From Chordibacter sp038110535 (GTDB lineage: Bacteria > Verrucomicrobiota > Verrucomicrobiia > Opitutales > Seribacteraceae), in assembly GCA_038110535.1 (NCBI GenBank), contig JAYNJW010000007.1, positions 1 through 64,000 of the forward strand: a DNA stretch of 64,000 nt. Direction: 5' to 3'. Below are positions 18,296 through 28,003 of this stretch, piece by piece; position 1 is the first letter of the stretch, and every line of letters starts with the position of its first letter. Under the pieces are notes generated by a model. The model saw only the letters and a list, made by a program, of their open reading frames with translations. It was not told the origin of the DNA and made no database searches. Both the position numbers and the translations under genes were made by a program.

Positions 18296-20182
18296 ATGAA
18301 CACTGAAGTTATCGATCGATTGATCGAGAAAGATCCATCCCTTGAATCCTCACGCCCAGTATTAGAATCCATGAATCCCGGAACCTACTGCATCCATCGC
18401 AGTTGGGGATTTGGGATTATATCAGGATTTGACGAGGATCGTGGGATGATTCTTATCGATTTTGAGGATGATGAGCGCACCAGTCATGCTATGGATCCGG
18501 TATTTTGTATCGATAAACTGGATCTTCTTTCGGAAGGCCATATTCTCGCACAACATCGTAAAAATACTGAGGAAATTGAACAAATTGCCAAAAAAGAACC
18601 TGCTGAGTTAATCATCAAGATTTTAGAATTGGGAAATGATGGGTGCATGAACGCCCGCGAGATCGAAAAAATTCTTGGTTATATGTTTGGATCTGCTAAG
18701 GCAAAACGCTGGTGGACTGCAACCAAGAAAGTTCTGATCAAAGATCCACGCATAGCAGTGCCCAACAAAAAGAATGAACCCTATGTTCTGAGGGATGAGC
18801 CGGTCAAACCTGAACAGGAAATCCTTCAGGACTTTTTTGAAGAAAAAAGATCCTATGAAAAGATTGTTCTGGCCGAAAAATTATTTGATTTGGCTGCCGA
18901 AAAGGAAGATCTGCAAGCTGATCTTCCCCAAGTTCTCCATGATCTAACCATTGCCATCATGGAGGCAAAAAATCTCAGTCAGGCGGATCGTTTGTACGGC
19001 ATCTGGGTGCGCAACAATCTCGCCCGTGATGTGGAAGAAGATGTGGAAAAATTGGAACCCACATCTGCATCCATTTTGCAGGAGTGTGAAGACAATTTGC
19101 CCGAACTGGCAGACTTAATGCCGGCAAAATTTCACTCCCGGTTTCTTGATCTTGTTGCCCGGACCTATCCGGATAATTGGAAGAAGATAGTTCTTAACTT
19201 GTTGCAGAACACGGCAGTAAAATTTTCCGGGGAGTGTGCTCATTTTCTTATCGATCGGGAAGAATCTAAACTATTACTTTCATCGCTCAATACCTGGTTG
19301 GACGAACAAAATCTCAAAGCACCCGTTTTGCTTTGGATGTTGAAATTCCGCAACCTTTCCAAGTTTCAGGACTTAATTGGCGAAATGATCAATCCCCGCT
19401 TGCTCACAGCAGTTTTTTCCGCGATTGATTACGAATCTTTAAAAAATGCCACCAGTCGAAGGATTCCTTTGGCAGAGATCTTATCCGATGACCGTGAATT
19501 GCTCGCCGACATTCTTGGTAAAGGCACAGAGGAAAATGCAAAGGATTTAGCCCAAGCACTGATGCTCAATCCAGGCTTTGAGGACCTGACCAAGCGATCC
19601 TTACTCGCTAGGTTCATTAAGAAATTCCCCAAGATTCAATCGATGTTGGACGGGGAAGAAAGTTCAGATTCGATTTCCTCCTCTGGGGCAGCCAAGGATG
19701 AGACCCTGATCGTTTCCAAAGAAAGTTATGACCGGAAACTTGCTGACCTTGATATTATTACCAAAGAAAAAATCCCCGCAAATTCACAAGCCATTGAAGC
19801 GGCCCGTGAACTGGGAGATCTCAAGGAAAATGCCGAATACCAGATGGCCAAGGACGATCAAAAAGTCTTGCTTGCCCGCCAAGCCGAACTGCAGGCAGAT
19901 CTGATGCGTGCCAAAGCCACCGACTTTACTGAGGCACCGCAAGACACAGTCGGGATTGGATCGATCGTAGACCTCAAAGATCTCGGCTCTGGTGAAAAGA
20001 TTAAGTACACCATACTCGGGGCCTGGGATAGTGATCCAGAAAACAATATTCTTTCCTATCTTACCCCGTTGGCACAAAGCATTCTTGGCAGGAAAACGGG
20101 TGAGGAGGTACAAATCGATATTGAAGGAAACCAGCAATCCCTTGAGATTGAAGGGCTGATCCGCTGGGTGGACCGGAATTAG
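18296..20182 (+). CDS. greA: GreA-family transcription elongation factor with long N-terminal extension
   Basis: The last ~160 of 628 residues are a GreA: the coiled coil (from about 470) carries GDLKENAEY with the tip Asp and Glu that stimulate RNA polymerase transcript cleavage, and the C-terminal FKBP-like domain reads VGIGSIVDLKDLGSGEKIKYTILG. The first ~75 residues look like a small beta-barrel (HRSWGFGIISGFDEDRGMILIDFEDD), and residues ~90-450 are helical and acidic. GreA is normally ~158 residues, so the extension is fourfold its length. Chlamydial GreA is also known to be greatly extended, suggesting a PVC-type architecture. The extension may contact RNA polymerase or another factor; that is inference. 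Confidence 0.9.
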   Translation: MNTEVIDRLIEKDPSLESSRPVLESMNPGTYCIHRSWGFGIISGFDEDRGMILIDFEDDERTSHAMDPVFCIDKLDLLSEGHILAQHRKNTEEIEQIAKKEPAELIIKILELGNDGCMNAREIEKILGYMFGSAKAKRWWTATKKVLIKDPRIAVPNKKNEPYVLRDEPVKPEQEILQDFFEEKRSYEKIVLAEKLFDLAAEKEDLQADLPQVLHDLTIAIMEAKNLSQADRLYGIWVRNNLARDVEEDVEKLEPTSASILQECEDNLPELADLMPAKFHSRFLDLVARTYPDNWKKIVLNLLQNTAVKFSGECAHFLIDREESKLLLSSLNTWLDEQNLKAPVLLWMLKFRNLSKFQDLIGEMINPRLLTAVFSAIDYESLKNATSRRIPLAEILSDDRELLADILGKGTEENAKDLAQALMLNPGFEDLTKRSLLARFIKKFPKIQSMLDGEESSDSISSSGAAKDETLIVSKESYDRKLADLDIITKEKIPANSQAIEAARELGDLKENAEYQMAKDDQKVLLARQAELQADLMRAKATDFTEAPQDTVGIGSIVDLKDLGSGEKIKYTILGAWDSDPENNILSYLTPLAQSILGRKTGEEVQIDIEGNQQSLEIEGLIRWVDRN

Positions 20183-20232
20183 CCAAATTTCGAATCTGGG
20201 CGGGAGAATGGAAAGTTCTATCCTGCCTGTCA

Positions 20233-20245
20233 TTGTTTGAAACAA
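20233..20245. promoter_or_regulatory. Perfect 13-nt palindrome, candidate operator of the ArsR-type gene
   Basis: TTGTTTGAAACAA is a perfect dyad around one central base, 70 bp upstream of the ArsR-methyltransferase ATG. A looser dyad CGCAA (20261-20265)/TTGCG (20279-20283) lies between. ArsR-family proteins usually autoregulate through short palindromes, so this is a candidate site. Confidence 0.35.
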
Positions 20246-20315
20246 AGTCCTTTTCCATAACGCAAGGTGGGATTGCCATTGCGGTATGATCCGGGGAACT
20301 TTACAACCTCAGATA

Positions 20316-21242
20316 ATGAAAATAACCGAAATTCTGCAGTTACTCTCCGATGCCACGCGGCTTCGCATGCTGCGCCTGCTTGGGCAGGAGGAATTATCTG
20401 TGGCAGAATTGCAGGAAATCCTGGAAATGGGGCAGTCGAGAATCTCTTCCCATCTTGGTTTATTGAGAAGAAATAACTTAGTCACCGACCGTAAGGACGG
20501 TAAGCGCACTTACTATGCTTTACAGGAGGAGGTAACTTCGACCTATGCAGTTATCCGCATGGCATTATCAGAGGAGTCGGACGAGGAATTTTGGCAAAGC
20601 GATCAATCCGCCCTTGCCCGCATTGTTGATCGTAGAAGGCGTGAATCTGAGCGGTATTTTGATGAGGTTGCAGAGCGTTTGGGCAAAAATTATGTGCCTG
20701 GCAGAACTTGGGAAGCAATTGGGCATTTTCTTTTTCGCCTGGTTCCGCCCATTACCATCGTTGACCTAGGGGCGGGCGAGGGCATGATTTCTCAACTTCT
20801 TGCCGACCGGGCAAAGAAAGTGATTTGTGTGGACAGTTCCAAGAGTATGGTCCGGTTGGGCACTGATCTGGCAAAGAGAAAAGGCTTGTCCAATTTGGAA
20901 TACAAACTTGGAGATTTAGAAAAAATCCCCCTTTCTGCTAAAAGCGTCGACCTTGCCCTGATGAGCCAGTCCCTGCATCATGCCCACAAGCCGGAAGTTG
21001 CATTGGCTGAGGCATTTCGTGTGCTCAAACCGGGCGGGCAGTTACTTGTGATTGATTTAAAAAAGCACCAGTTTGAAAAAGCCCGGGAATTATATGGGGA
21101 TCACTGGATGGGATTTGGACAGAACGAACTGTATCGAATGATAGGAGATGCTGGATTTCGTGGAGCCAAAGTGGAAGTTGTGGCGAAGGAAAAAAAGAAA
21201 CCTTTTTTTGAGACTCTGCTGGCCACCGCCGAGAAAGCCTAG
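20316..21242 (+). CDS. ArsR-type HTH regulator fused to SAM-dependent methyltransferase
   Basis: From ATG 20316 the protein has 308 residues. Residues 1-80 are an ArsR/SmtB winged helix (ATRLRMLRLLGQEELSVAEL, then RISSHLGLLRRNNLV as recognition helix). Residues ~140-250 are a class I methyltransferase with motif I VDLGAGEG, the acidic end of beta2 (VICVDSS), and PGGQLLVIDL as the post-I block. The same fusion occurs in many bacteria, often near methionine/S-adenosylhomocysteine genes, but none are adjacent here. No metal-binding CxC typical of ArsR sensors is seen. Sensing SAM status is a guess. It converges on the DUF255 gene. Confidence 0.85.
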   Translation: MKITEILQLLSDATRLRMLRLLGQEELSVAELQEILEMGQSRISSHLGLLRRNNLVTDRKDGKRTYYALQEEVTSTYAVIRMALSEESDEEFWQSDQSALARIVDRRRRESERYFDEVAERLGKNYVPGRTWEAIGHFLFRLVPPITIVDLGAGEGMISQLLADRAKKVICVDSSKSMVRLGTDLAKRKGLSNLEYKLGDLEKIPLSAKSVDLALMSQSLHHAHKPEVALAEAFRVLKPGGQLLVIDLKKHQFEKARELYGDHWMGFGQNELYRMIGDAGFRGAKVEVVAKEKKKPFFETLLATAEKA

Positions 21243-21250
21243 TATCGGGA

Positions 21251-23548
21251 CTATGGGGTGGGCCGCTTTTTGCCCGCTTCTTCCAAACTTTCCAATACTT
21301 GCTTAATTTCAATCAGGTCCGTTCTTGGCTGCTCGCATCTATGATCCTGGCAAAGAAACAAAGTGGGTTCATGAATGGATGAAAATACGGAAAGATAGGG
21401 AGCTATTTCAAGAAGGCTGGCATTTTTCTTGGTGGGTAAATGAACGAGCGATTTAAAAGGAAGAAAGTGTTGTTTGACCTCTTTGAGCATGGCAAGAGTG
21501 ACCGGATTTTCCCCATCCCCATGAACCACAATTTCTTGAGGAGGATGGAGCACAAAAGCAAGGGCATGAAGAAAATTTTCCGCACCGGATGGGTTTGTTT
21601 TTAGAAAGCCGGAAAAAGCGGAAAAACATTGGTTTAAACTCTCTTGGTATTGCACATCGCCAGTTATCTTCCAGATTCGGGCAAGGTTGATAGCCATGAT
21701 TGAATTACCCGAGGGAATTGCACCATCATAAATCTCCTTGGGCCGGGTCAACAGCTCTTCCCCGTATCTGGAGGTCAGAAAAAAGCCACCATTTTCACCA
21801 TCTTCAAAAAGATCACGGGCAAGATCAATCAGTTGTTTGGCATGGAGGAGATATTCTGGATCGTGACCAGCTTCATAGAGATCAAGCAGTCCCTGGGCAA
21901 AAAAGGCATAGTCCTCCAAGTGGGCAGGGAGCCCTGCTTTTCCCAATCGCCAACGCTTTACTAGCTTGCCATCTGCCTGGCGAAGTTCGCGAAGACAAAA
22001 GTCGGCTGCTTGTTTGGCCCGGTCGCAGTAGTTCTTATTATCAAACGCCTGGGCTGCCCGGGCGAATGCTGAGATCATCAGGCCGTTCCAATCTGTCAAG
22101 ACCTTGTCATCAAGCTGGGGATGGATTCGTTTTTCCCGGTGCTGAAATAGTCGGGCACGAATCGTCTCCATCCGCTCGGAAAATTCTCTGGCGTCCTGAC
22201 CCTTCAATTGGGCAGATTCAGAAAAAGTCCTAGTGAGGTGGGGAATATTTGAACCAGTTTTTTCGCGGGTAGCTTCATCGAAATAGTTTCCCTTCGGTTC
22301 CATCTGATACATTTGAGCGAAAAGGCCCGCATCTTCCTCTCCCAAAACTGAAAAAATCTCAGCGATAGTCCACAAATAGAATTTTCCTTCCTCTCCTTCA
22401 CTATCCGCATCTTCCGCTGAGTAAAATCCCCCCTCGGGCGAGGATAGTTCTCGGTCAACATAGGCCAGCGTATTTTCACAAGCTTGCTGGAAAAAGCGAT
22501 TCTTTGTGATCTGAAAAGTTTCCAAACAGGCGATGGAGAAAAGGGCCTGGTCATAGAGCATTTTTTCAAAGTGTGGCAGGAGCCATTCGCTATCGGTCGA
22601 GTATCGATGTATGCCCCACCCAATCTGATCGTAAGTACCGCTGAGGCGAATTTGCCGGAGGGTATGGGTTACCATAGTCAGGGCATGTTCTTGGCCGGTT
22701 CTTTGGTAATAACGGAGCAAAAAAGAAAGGGCATGGGGAGTGGGGAATTTGGGCTCTTGTCCGAATCCACCGTGCACCGGATCGTAGGCGATCGATAAGG
22801 ATTCATAGCAGCGTTCCAAGTGGTTAGCATTGAGATCTCCACCAGACTGTCTGGCCTGAGCTTTGGCCAAGTTATCGATAATTGCCCGTCCAATCTCCTC
22901 CACTTTTTCCCGTTCTTCTTTCCATATTCGGGCAAAATGTGGGAGGAGTTGGAGCATGGATGCCTTGGGGAAGTAGGTCCCGGCAAAAAAAGGAACTTTA
23001 TCAGGTGACATGATCACGGTCATGGGCCATCCCCCCCGGCCAGTCATCATTTGGGTGACCGACATGTAAACATGGTCGAGGTCGGGCCTTTCCTCCCGGT
23101 CCACTTTAATACAGATATAATTTTCGTTGAGTAACCGGGCGACCTCGATGTCTTCGAAGGACTCTCGTTCCATCACATGGCACCAATGGCAGGTGGTGTA
23201 TCCAATGGACAGGAAGATCGGCTTGTTCTCCACTCTGGCCAAGTGCAGAGCTTCCTCACTCCATGCCCGCCAATCGATTGGATTACGGGCGTGCTGGAGC
23301 AAGTAGGGACTGCTCTCAAAAATTAATCGGTTAAAGTGAGATCCGCCATCGGTCGGCAGTCCGGCAATTTCCTCAGGGCTTGGCAATTCCGAACGCATGG
23401 AGGAATGGGTGGGAATGGTTGGATCGAGGGAACCTGGGCCATCCATTGAACAAGAAAGAAAAAAAGCGAAGACAACAGACCCAAGCAAATGGGTGGACAA
23501 GAGGGATGACTGGAGAGAAATCCAACAATTCTTGGTCTTTTCAGGCAA
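21251..23548 (-). CDS. DUF255 / YyaL-type thioredoxin-domain protein
   Basis: A SPATA20/YyaL-type protein: an N-terminal thioredoxin-like domain with TTCHWCHVMERESFED (CxxC as CHWC) and a C-terminal alpha/alpha-barrel resembling glycosidase/N-acylglucosamine epimerase folds. Family blocks SPYLLQHARNPIDW, GGWPMTV and YDQALFS are present. Biochemical function is unknown. The start is uncertain: the frame is open to an ATG at 23635, but that would overlap pfkB by 95 bp. TTG 23548 overlaps the pfkB stop by 8 bp and still includes a hydrophobic stretch (LGSVVFAFFLSC) that may be a signal or membrane anchor. It is the last gene of the opd-like minus-strand run. Confidence 0.88.
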   Translation of the reverse strand: MPEKTKNCWISLQSSLLSTHLLGSVVFAFFLSCSMDGPGSLDPTIPTHSSMRSELPSPEEIAGLPTDGGSHFNRLIFESSPYLLQHARNPIDWRAWSEEALHLARVENKPIFLSIGYTTCHWCHVMERESFEDIEVARLLNENYICIKVDREERPDLDHVYMSVTQMMTGRGGWPMTVIMSPDKVPFFAGTYFPKASMLQLLPHFARIWKEEREKVEEIGRAIIDNLAKAQARQSGGDLNANHLERCYESLSIAYDPVHGGFGQEPKFPTPHALSFLLRYYQRTGQEHALTMVTHTLRQIRLSGTYDQIGWGIHRYSTDSEWLLPHFEKMLYDQALFSIACLETFQITKNRFFQQACENTLAYVDRELSSPEGGFYSAEDADSEGEEGKFYLWTIAEIFSVLGEEDAGLFAQMYQMEPKGNYFDEATREKTGSNIPHLTRTFSESAQLKGQDAREFSERMETIRARLFQHREKRIHPQLDDKVLTDWNGLMISAFARAAQAFDNKNYCDRAKQAADFCLRELRQADGKLVKRWRLGKAGLPAHLEDYAFFAQGLLDLYEAGHDPEYLLHAKQLIDLARDLFEDGENGGFFLTSRYGEELLTRPKEIYDGAIPSGNSIMAINLARIWKITGDVQYQESLNQCFSAFSGFLKTNPSGAENFLHALAFVLHPPQEIVVHGDGENPVTLAMLKEVKQHFLPFKSLVHLPTKKNASLLEIAPYLSVFSSIHEPTLFLCQDHRCEQPRTDLIEIKQVLESLEEAGKKRPTP

Positions 23549-24482
23549 CGGAGATGAGTTGCTTGAGGGATTCAACCCGTTCCTCGATAACAGATTTTCC
23601 GGCCGATTCCAAACGGTCGCATCCAAATGCTTCAACCGTTAAACTTGCAGTACAGGTGGCATATAGCATGGCTTCCTTGATTGCGGAAAAGTCCGACCGC
23701 TTGCGGGATGCCAAGCGACCGATCAGGGCACCGGCAAACGAATCTCCGGCACCGGTGGGATCGTGCAGTTGGGTAACGGGATACGCGGGTAGGGCGAACA
23801 GCCCGTCCTCGTGAAAAAGTACCGCACCATGTTCCCCCTTCTTGATGATTACACTACTGGGCCCCATTTGACGAAGTCGATTACCTGCGAGGATGACATT
23901 TGACTCACCAGTCATTTCCTCGGCCTCCGAATCATTAATCACAAAAAGGCTTACTTTTTTAATCAGGGAAAGCAAGGCCTCGCGCTCGGTCTCGATCCAT
24001 AAATCAATGGTGTCAGCCAGCACAAAAGGGTCGCCCGACAATTGATCGAGCACATGCATTTGTAAAGCAGGGTGTATATTACCGAGGAGCACATAGTCAG
24101 AATCAACATAGGAACGAGGCAGATCAGGGCGGAAATTCTCAAAAACATTAAGGCGTATATCTAGGGTGTCCCGACGGTTGAAGTTTTCATGATACTTGCC
24201 CTTCCAGAAAAAAGTAGGACCTGTCTCATCCCGCTGTACTCCTTCCAGATCGATCCCACGGGCCCGCAATCGGTCAAGGTCAGACTCGCCAAAATCATTA
24301 CCCACTACTCCAACCATGCGCACCTGAGAATAATAACTGGCAGCAAAGGAACAGTAAGAAGCAGCCCCACCAAGAATTCTTTCCTGTTCTGCTTGGGGGG
24401 TGATGACATTATCAAAAGCGACCGAACCAACCACCAAGAGGGGAGATGATTCGGCAGAACCGGATGCGATTAAATCAGGCAT
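23541..24482 (-). CDS. PfkB-family carbohydrate/nucleoside kinase
   Basis: This 313-residue ribokinase-fold enzyme has the PfkB signature 1 region (GGAASYCSFAASYY) and signature 2 DPTGAGDSFAGALIG with the catalytic Asp. VINDSEAEEMTG and VIIKKGEHGAVLF are further family blocks. The substrate (sugar, nucleoside or sugar phosphate) cannot be assigned from motifs; the pattern with a short N-terminus and VVGSVAFDNVITP resembles bacterial adenosine/sugar kinases annotated generically. It lies between the DUF6941-like gene and the DUF255 gene on the same strand. Confidence 0.9.
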   Translation of the reverse strand: MPDLIASGSAESSPLLVVGSVAFDNVITPQAEQERILGGAASYCSFAASYYSQVRMVGVVGNDFGESDLDRLRARGIDLEGVQRDETGPTFFWKGKYHENFNRRDTLDIRLNVFENFRPDLPRSYVDSDYVLLGNIHPALQMHVLDQLSGDPFVLADTIDLWIETEREALLSLIKKVSLFVINDSEAEEMTGESNVILAGNRLRQMGPSSVIIKKGEHGAVLFHEDGLFALPAYPVTQLHDPTGAGDSFAGALIGRLASRKRSDFSAIKEAMLYATCTASLTVEAFGCDRLESAGKSVIEERVESLKQLISVA

Positions 24483-24544
24483 AAAGGAAAGAAATATCTT
24501 TTTGGATGGATTGAGGCAAGGGGCAAGCTCAGGCAGTTTGCGGC

Positions 24545-24949
24545 CTAGGAGGGTAGGTTTACTGCAATAATGGGGAAAGTGCTGGCCAAGACAACTTGAT
24601 CATCAATTTCAATGAGAATGGAATAATTTCCAGGCTCTTCAAATTTCAGACGGTGTATGTCATTGATCAGGTTGATCCGGTGTTGAGGACCAGGAGATTC
24701 AAACTCGCGGTTTATAATGGTGCGTGGTTCCTCCTCCGCCATGGGCAAACCGATGGTCATTTTCAGTTTGTGCTTTCCCGTTGTCAGGTCGGAAAAGGAA
24801 AGAAACCAGACCATGCGGGGATGAACCACCGGAAATTCCTTGGCTCGTAAACTCGAGAAAATGCCTAAGAGAGTATGCTTGCCGGTGGCAGGGTCAACAT
24901 AGACACTGTCACAGGTGATCCATGCGAGGACTTGAGGTTTAGTGGACAT
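24545..24949 (-). CDS. Small unknown protein, DUF6941-like
   Basis: From ATG 24949 it encodes 134 residues (MSTKPQVLAWITCDSVY). Using this start avoids overlap with the oligopeptidase gene, although the frame is open to 24997. It is rich in beta-strand-like sequence with TGKHTLLGIFSSLRA and a C-terminal EEPGNYSILIEIDDQ, resembling the DUF6941 family, but I cannot confirm this by eye. There is no signal peptide or membrane segment. It sits between the M3 peptidase and the PfkB kinase on the same strand. Function unknown. Confidence 0.75.
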   Translation of the reverse strand: MSTKPQVLAWITCDSVYVDPATGKHTLLGIFSSLRAKEFPVVHPRMVWFLSFSDLTTGKHKLKMTIGLPMAEEEPRTIINREFESPGPQHRINLINDIHRLKFEEPGNYSILIEIDDQVVLASTFPIIAVNLPS

Positions 24950-24969
24950 GAAATGGTGGTGATGAAATT

Positions 24970-27087
24970 TTAGGTAGTGGTTTTTGTTAGCCCGCAACGA
25001 ATAAGCAGAGCTTCAGAGTCGGGAGGACGACCCATAAAGTCGTGAAACAATTCGTCTGCCGGGCGTGAATTTCCCCGACTTAGGATACAATTTCGAAAAT
25101 CATGGCCTGTCTTTGCATTCATGATCCCTTCCTTTTGAAAACGGGTAAAAGCATCCGCATCCAAAACTTCTGCCCATTTGTAAGAATAATAAGCAGTGGC
25201 ATAGCCCATGGGGTGTCCAAATAAATGACTAAAGCGCATAGCAATGGTCCGTGGCCTGGTTTTACGTTTTGGAAAATAATCAGCTAGCAACTCCTGCAGC
25301 GATTCCTCAAGGTTATCGGGGATATCTTGTGCAAGAGACCGATGCAGGACCAGGTCCAGTTTGGCATACGCTAATTGTCTCATCATTGCGTTGCCAGCCA
25401 TGAAGTTTTTTGCACGGATCATTTTGGCAAATAAATCATCCGGAATGGTGGCGTTGGTTTCGTGATGCCGGGCAAAAAGATCTAGGCTTTCTCGTTCCCA
25501 GCACCAATTTTCCATAATTTGAGAGGGGAGTTCAACAAAGTCCCAGGCAACATTTACCCCATTGAGACTGCGGTGTGCCACTTCTCCACAAAGATGATGA
25601 AGAAGGTGTCCAAACTCGTGAAAAATAGTTTCCACCTCGTAATGGGTAAGCAGGGCTGGCTTGGATGGTGTGGAAGCGGTAAGATTGCCGCAGATCAAGC
25701 CGAGGTGAGGAGTGCGGGAATTTTCGCCATTTGGTTCACCAGTTTTCAAATGATTCATCCATGCTCCTGCACGTTTGCTGGCACGGGGGTGCCAATCAGC
25801 GTAGAAAGATCCCAGGAGTTGGTTTTCGGAAGAATCATAAAGATCGTAAAAACAAACCGTATTGTGCCAGACTTCAACCGGTTCATCATCGGGGTCCGGA
25901 TTTTGGCAAATCTTTCCTGCATAAATGGTGGAGCGTTCCACAATTTTCAGACCAAAAATCTGAGTGACCAGGTTGAACATTCCCTCCAGTACCGACTGAA
26001 TGGGAAAGTAGGGGCGCAGATCTTCGTCATCAAAGTCGTACCGTTCTTTTTTGAGTTTTTCTGCCCAGTATGCTACTTCCCAGGGTTCAAGCAGGTCGGT
26101 TTTTTTTCCTGTTTTTTCGCCCTTGTATACTTCCAGTTCCTTGTTTTCATCCTCGAAAAAAGGGAGGGTTTTTTGGTGGAGATCAGATATGAAATGATCC
26201 GCAGTTTTTCCATTTTTTGCCATTCTGCGAGAAAGTGCTACCTCCGCAAAGTCCATTTTTCCGAGCAATGCAGCTTTTTCTTGGCGTAATCGTAAGATTT
26301 TTGCCACCAAAGGTTGATTTTCATAGGGATCAGTGCATCCGAGTGCATCGCTGGCAGACCAGATTTCCTTGCGCAATTCATCATCTTCCAAGTATTGCAA
26401 GGCAGGTACCAAAGACGGGGCATGTAAGGTCAGAATCCACGCGTGCTTGCCCTCCTCGTCTCCCAGTTTTTCCAGGGCGGTTTGACGGGCAGTTTCCTTG
26501 GCTGTTTCGGGAAGACCCCGTAGTTTATGCTCTTCTTTAATGACGATTTGCCAGGCATTGGTGGCATCCAATACCCGTTCCGAAAATTGCTGGGTTGCCT
26601 GAGCGAGTTCAGATGATAGTGATTCGAGCCGTTTCTTTTTGTCAGCTGATAAATCTGCCCCTGCTTCCCTGAAGTCTGCCAGGGTTTCATCGAGTAATCT
26701 CCGGTCAACAGGCGAAAGCGTTTTTGCCTCATCCGTCTCCGAGAAGGAAAGGACGGCTTTCCAGAGTTTTGCATCCAGTGGAATTTTTGCCTCGAAGGAG
26801 GATACTATTGGAAGCATCTGGTTGTGGGCACTTCGAAGCTCGGGAGAATTACAGACTGAGTCTAAATGAGAAACCAGTCCCCACGCATGATCGAGGTCAA
26901 TGGTTGCATGCTCCAACGCTTTGATCGTGTTGGCAAAGGTTAATTTCTTTGCCTCAAGAGAACGGATTCTCTCGAGGTTATTTTCTGCCCGTTCGAGAGC
27001 TTTTGATATTTCGGGCTTTATTCGTTCGGGGGAAAGCCTTGACCAACTCGGATGATTTTCGCGTTCTAAAAAGGGATATTGTGACAT
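24970..27087 (-). CDS. M3-family oligopeptidase (OpdA/PrlC-like)
   Basis: A cytosolic zinc metallopeptidase that degrades short peptides, 705 residues from ATG 27087 (MSQYPFLERENHPSW). Upstream codons to 27138 are open but read as a poor membrane segment, so the shorter start fits the cytosolic family. The zinc site is HEFGH in TIFHEFGHLLHHLCG, followed downstream by the conserved DFVELPSQIMENW containing the third ligand region. The length and blocks (LLGSFYADWHPRASKRAGAW) match oligopeptidase A rather than thimet oligopeptidase F. It heads a four-gene minus-strand run. Confidence 0.93.
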   Translation of the reverse strand: MSQYPFLERENHPSWSRLSPERIKPEISKALERAENNLERIRSLEAKKLTFANTIKALEHATIDLDHAWGLVSHLDSVCNSPELRSAHNQMLPIVSSFEAKIPLDAKLWKAVLSFSETDEAKTLSPVDRRLLDETLADFREAGADLSADKKKRLESLSSELAQATQQFSERVLDATNAWQIVIKEEHKLRGLPETAKETARQTALEKLGDEEGKHAWILTLHAPSLVPALQYLEDDELRKEIWSASDALGCTDPYENQPLVAKILRLRQEKAALLGKMDFAEVALSRRMAKNGKTADHFISDLHQKTLPFFEDENKELEVYKGEKTGKKTDLLEPWEVAYWAEKLKKERYDFDDEDLRPYFPIQSVLEGMFNLVTQIFGLKIVERSTIYAGKICQNPDPDDEPVEVWHNTVCFYDLYDSSENQLLGSFYADWHPRASKRAGAWMNHLKTGEPNGENSRTPHLGLICGNLTASTPSKPALLTHYEVETIFHEFGHLLHHLCGEVAHRSLNGVNVAWDFVELPSQIMENWCWERESLDLFARHHETNATIPDDLFAKMIRAKNFMAGNAMMRQLAYAKLDLVLHRSLAQDIPDNLEESLQELLADYFPKRKTRPRTIAMRFSHLFGHPMGYATAYYSYKWAEVLDADAFTRFQKEGIMNAKTGHDFRNCILSRGNSRPADELFHDFMGRPPDSEALLIRCGLTKTTT

Positions 27088-27222
27088 CTTATGAACCAAA
27101 CTAAAGAAGCCCGAAAACATAGCAATCCAAAGCCACAATCCGTTGGAGGTTGTTCGGATCTGCTTGAAGAAACGGCATGGTAAGACTAAGCTGTGTTACA
27201 TCATTTTAATTTAACAAACCTT

Positions 27223-27933
27223 ATGAAAGAACAAGTATTCACTCTATCCGCTGCCCAAAGCCCTGCTTCTGATCGAGCTGCTTTTATCCGACGGACTTAC
27301 TCTCACCTAGCGGTGGCACTGCTCGCCTTTATTGGACTGGAATATTATTTGGTCAACGCACCCTTTGCCGCAAAGTTGGCGATCAGCATGACCAGTGGTT
27401 TTAGTTGGTTGATTGTGTTGGGGCTATTTATGGCAGTGGGATATATGGCGGACAAACTGGCCCGCTCGGAAAATTCCGAACAAATGCAATACTTGGGTCT
27501 TGGTTTATTTGTGATCGCCGAAGCAATTGTATTTCTTCCTCTCTTATTTGTTGCCACTATGTTTGGAGGGGAGGGGCTTATCCCGACTGCTGGACTGATG
27601 ACGCTCTTATTGGTTGGAGGGATCACTGCTACTGTCTTTATTACGAGAAAGGATTTTTCCTTTATGGGTGGAATTCTTTCGGTGGGAGGATTTGTGGCAC
27701 TGGGATTCATTGTTTGCAGTATGATTTTTGGATTTTCTCTTGGATTGATCTTTGCTGCAGTGATGGTCTTATTTGCTGCCGGATCGGTGCTATATACCAC
27801 CTCCAATATCCTGCATCATTATTCTCCAAACCAGCATGTGGCTGCATCCTTGGCCTTGTTTTCCTCAGTCGCTTTGCTTTTCTTTTACATTCTTCAGGTT
27901 CTGATGAGCCTGACTGGGGGAGGGGACGATTGA
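27223..27933 (+). CDS. Bax inhibitor-1/YccA-family membrane protein
   Basis: This 236-residue protein (ATG 27223) has seven hydrophobic segments and a short N-terminal cytoplasmic tail with AAFIRRTYSHLAVALLAF, typical of the BI-1/YccA/TMBIM family. In family members a C-terminal Asp pair forms a pH-sensitive Ca2+ leak site; here the C-terminus ends in GGGDD. A start at 27193 is in frame but adds atypical residues. It is divergent from the oligopeptidase. In E. coli YccA interacts with FtsH; no such partner is nearby. Confidence 0.88.
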   Translation: MKEQVFTLSAAQSPASDRAAFIRRTYSHLAVALLAFIGLEYYLVNAPFAAKLAISMTSGFSWLIVLGLFMAVGYMADKLARSENSEQMQYLGLGLFVIAEAIVFLPLLFVATMFGGEGLIPTAGLMTLLLVGGITATVFITRKDFSFMGGILSVGGFVALGFIVCSMIFGFSLGLIFAAVMVLFAAGSVLYTTSNILHHYSPNQHVAASLALFSSVALLFFYILQVLMSLTGGGDD

Positions 27934-27959
27934 TTTCCTTCCTTTAGAATAGACAGGAA

Positions 27960-27978
27960 ACTGATCGAAAAAATCAGT
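27960..27978 (+). repeat. Inverted repeat between BI-1 gene and the next gene
   Basis: ACTGAT (27960-27965) and ATCAGT (27973-27978) flank a 7-nt A-rich loop, 26 bp before the next start codon. It lacks a T-tract, so I cannot call it a terminator. It may be a leader hairpin. Confidence 0.3.
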
Positions 27979-28003
27979 CCCCCACTCATGATTCACAACC
28001 ACT

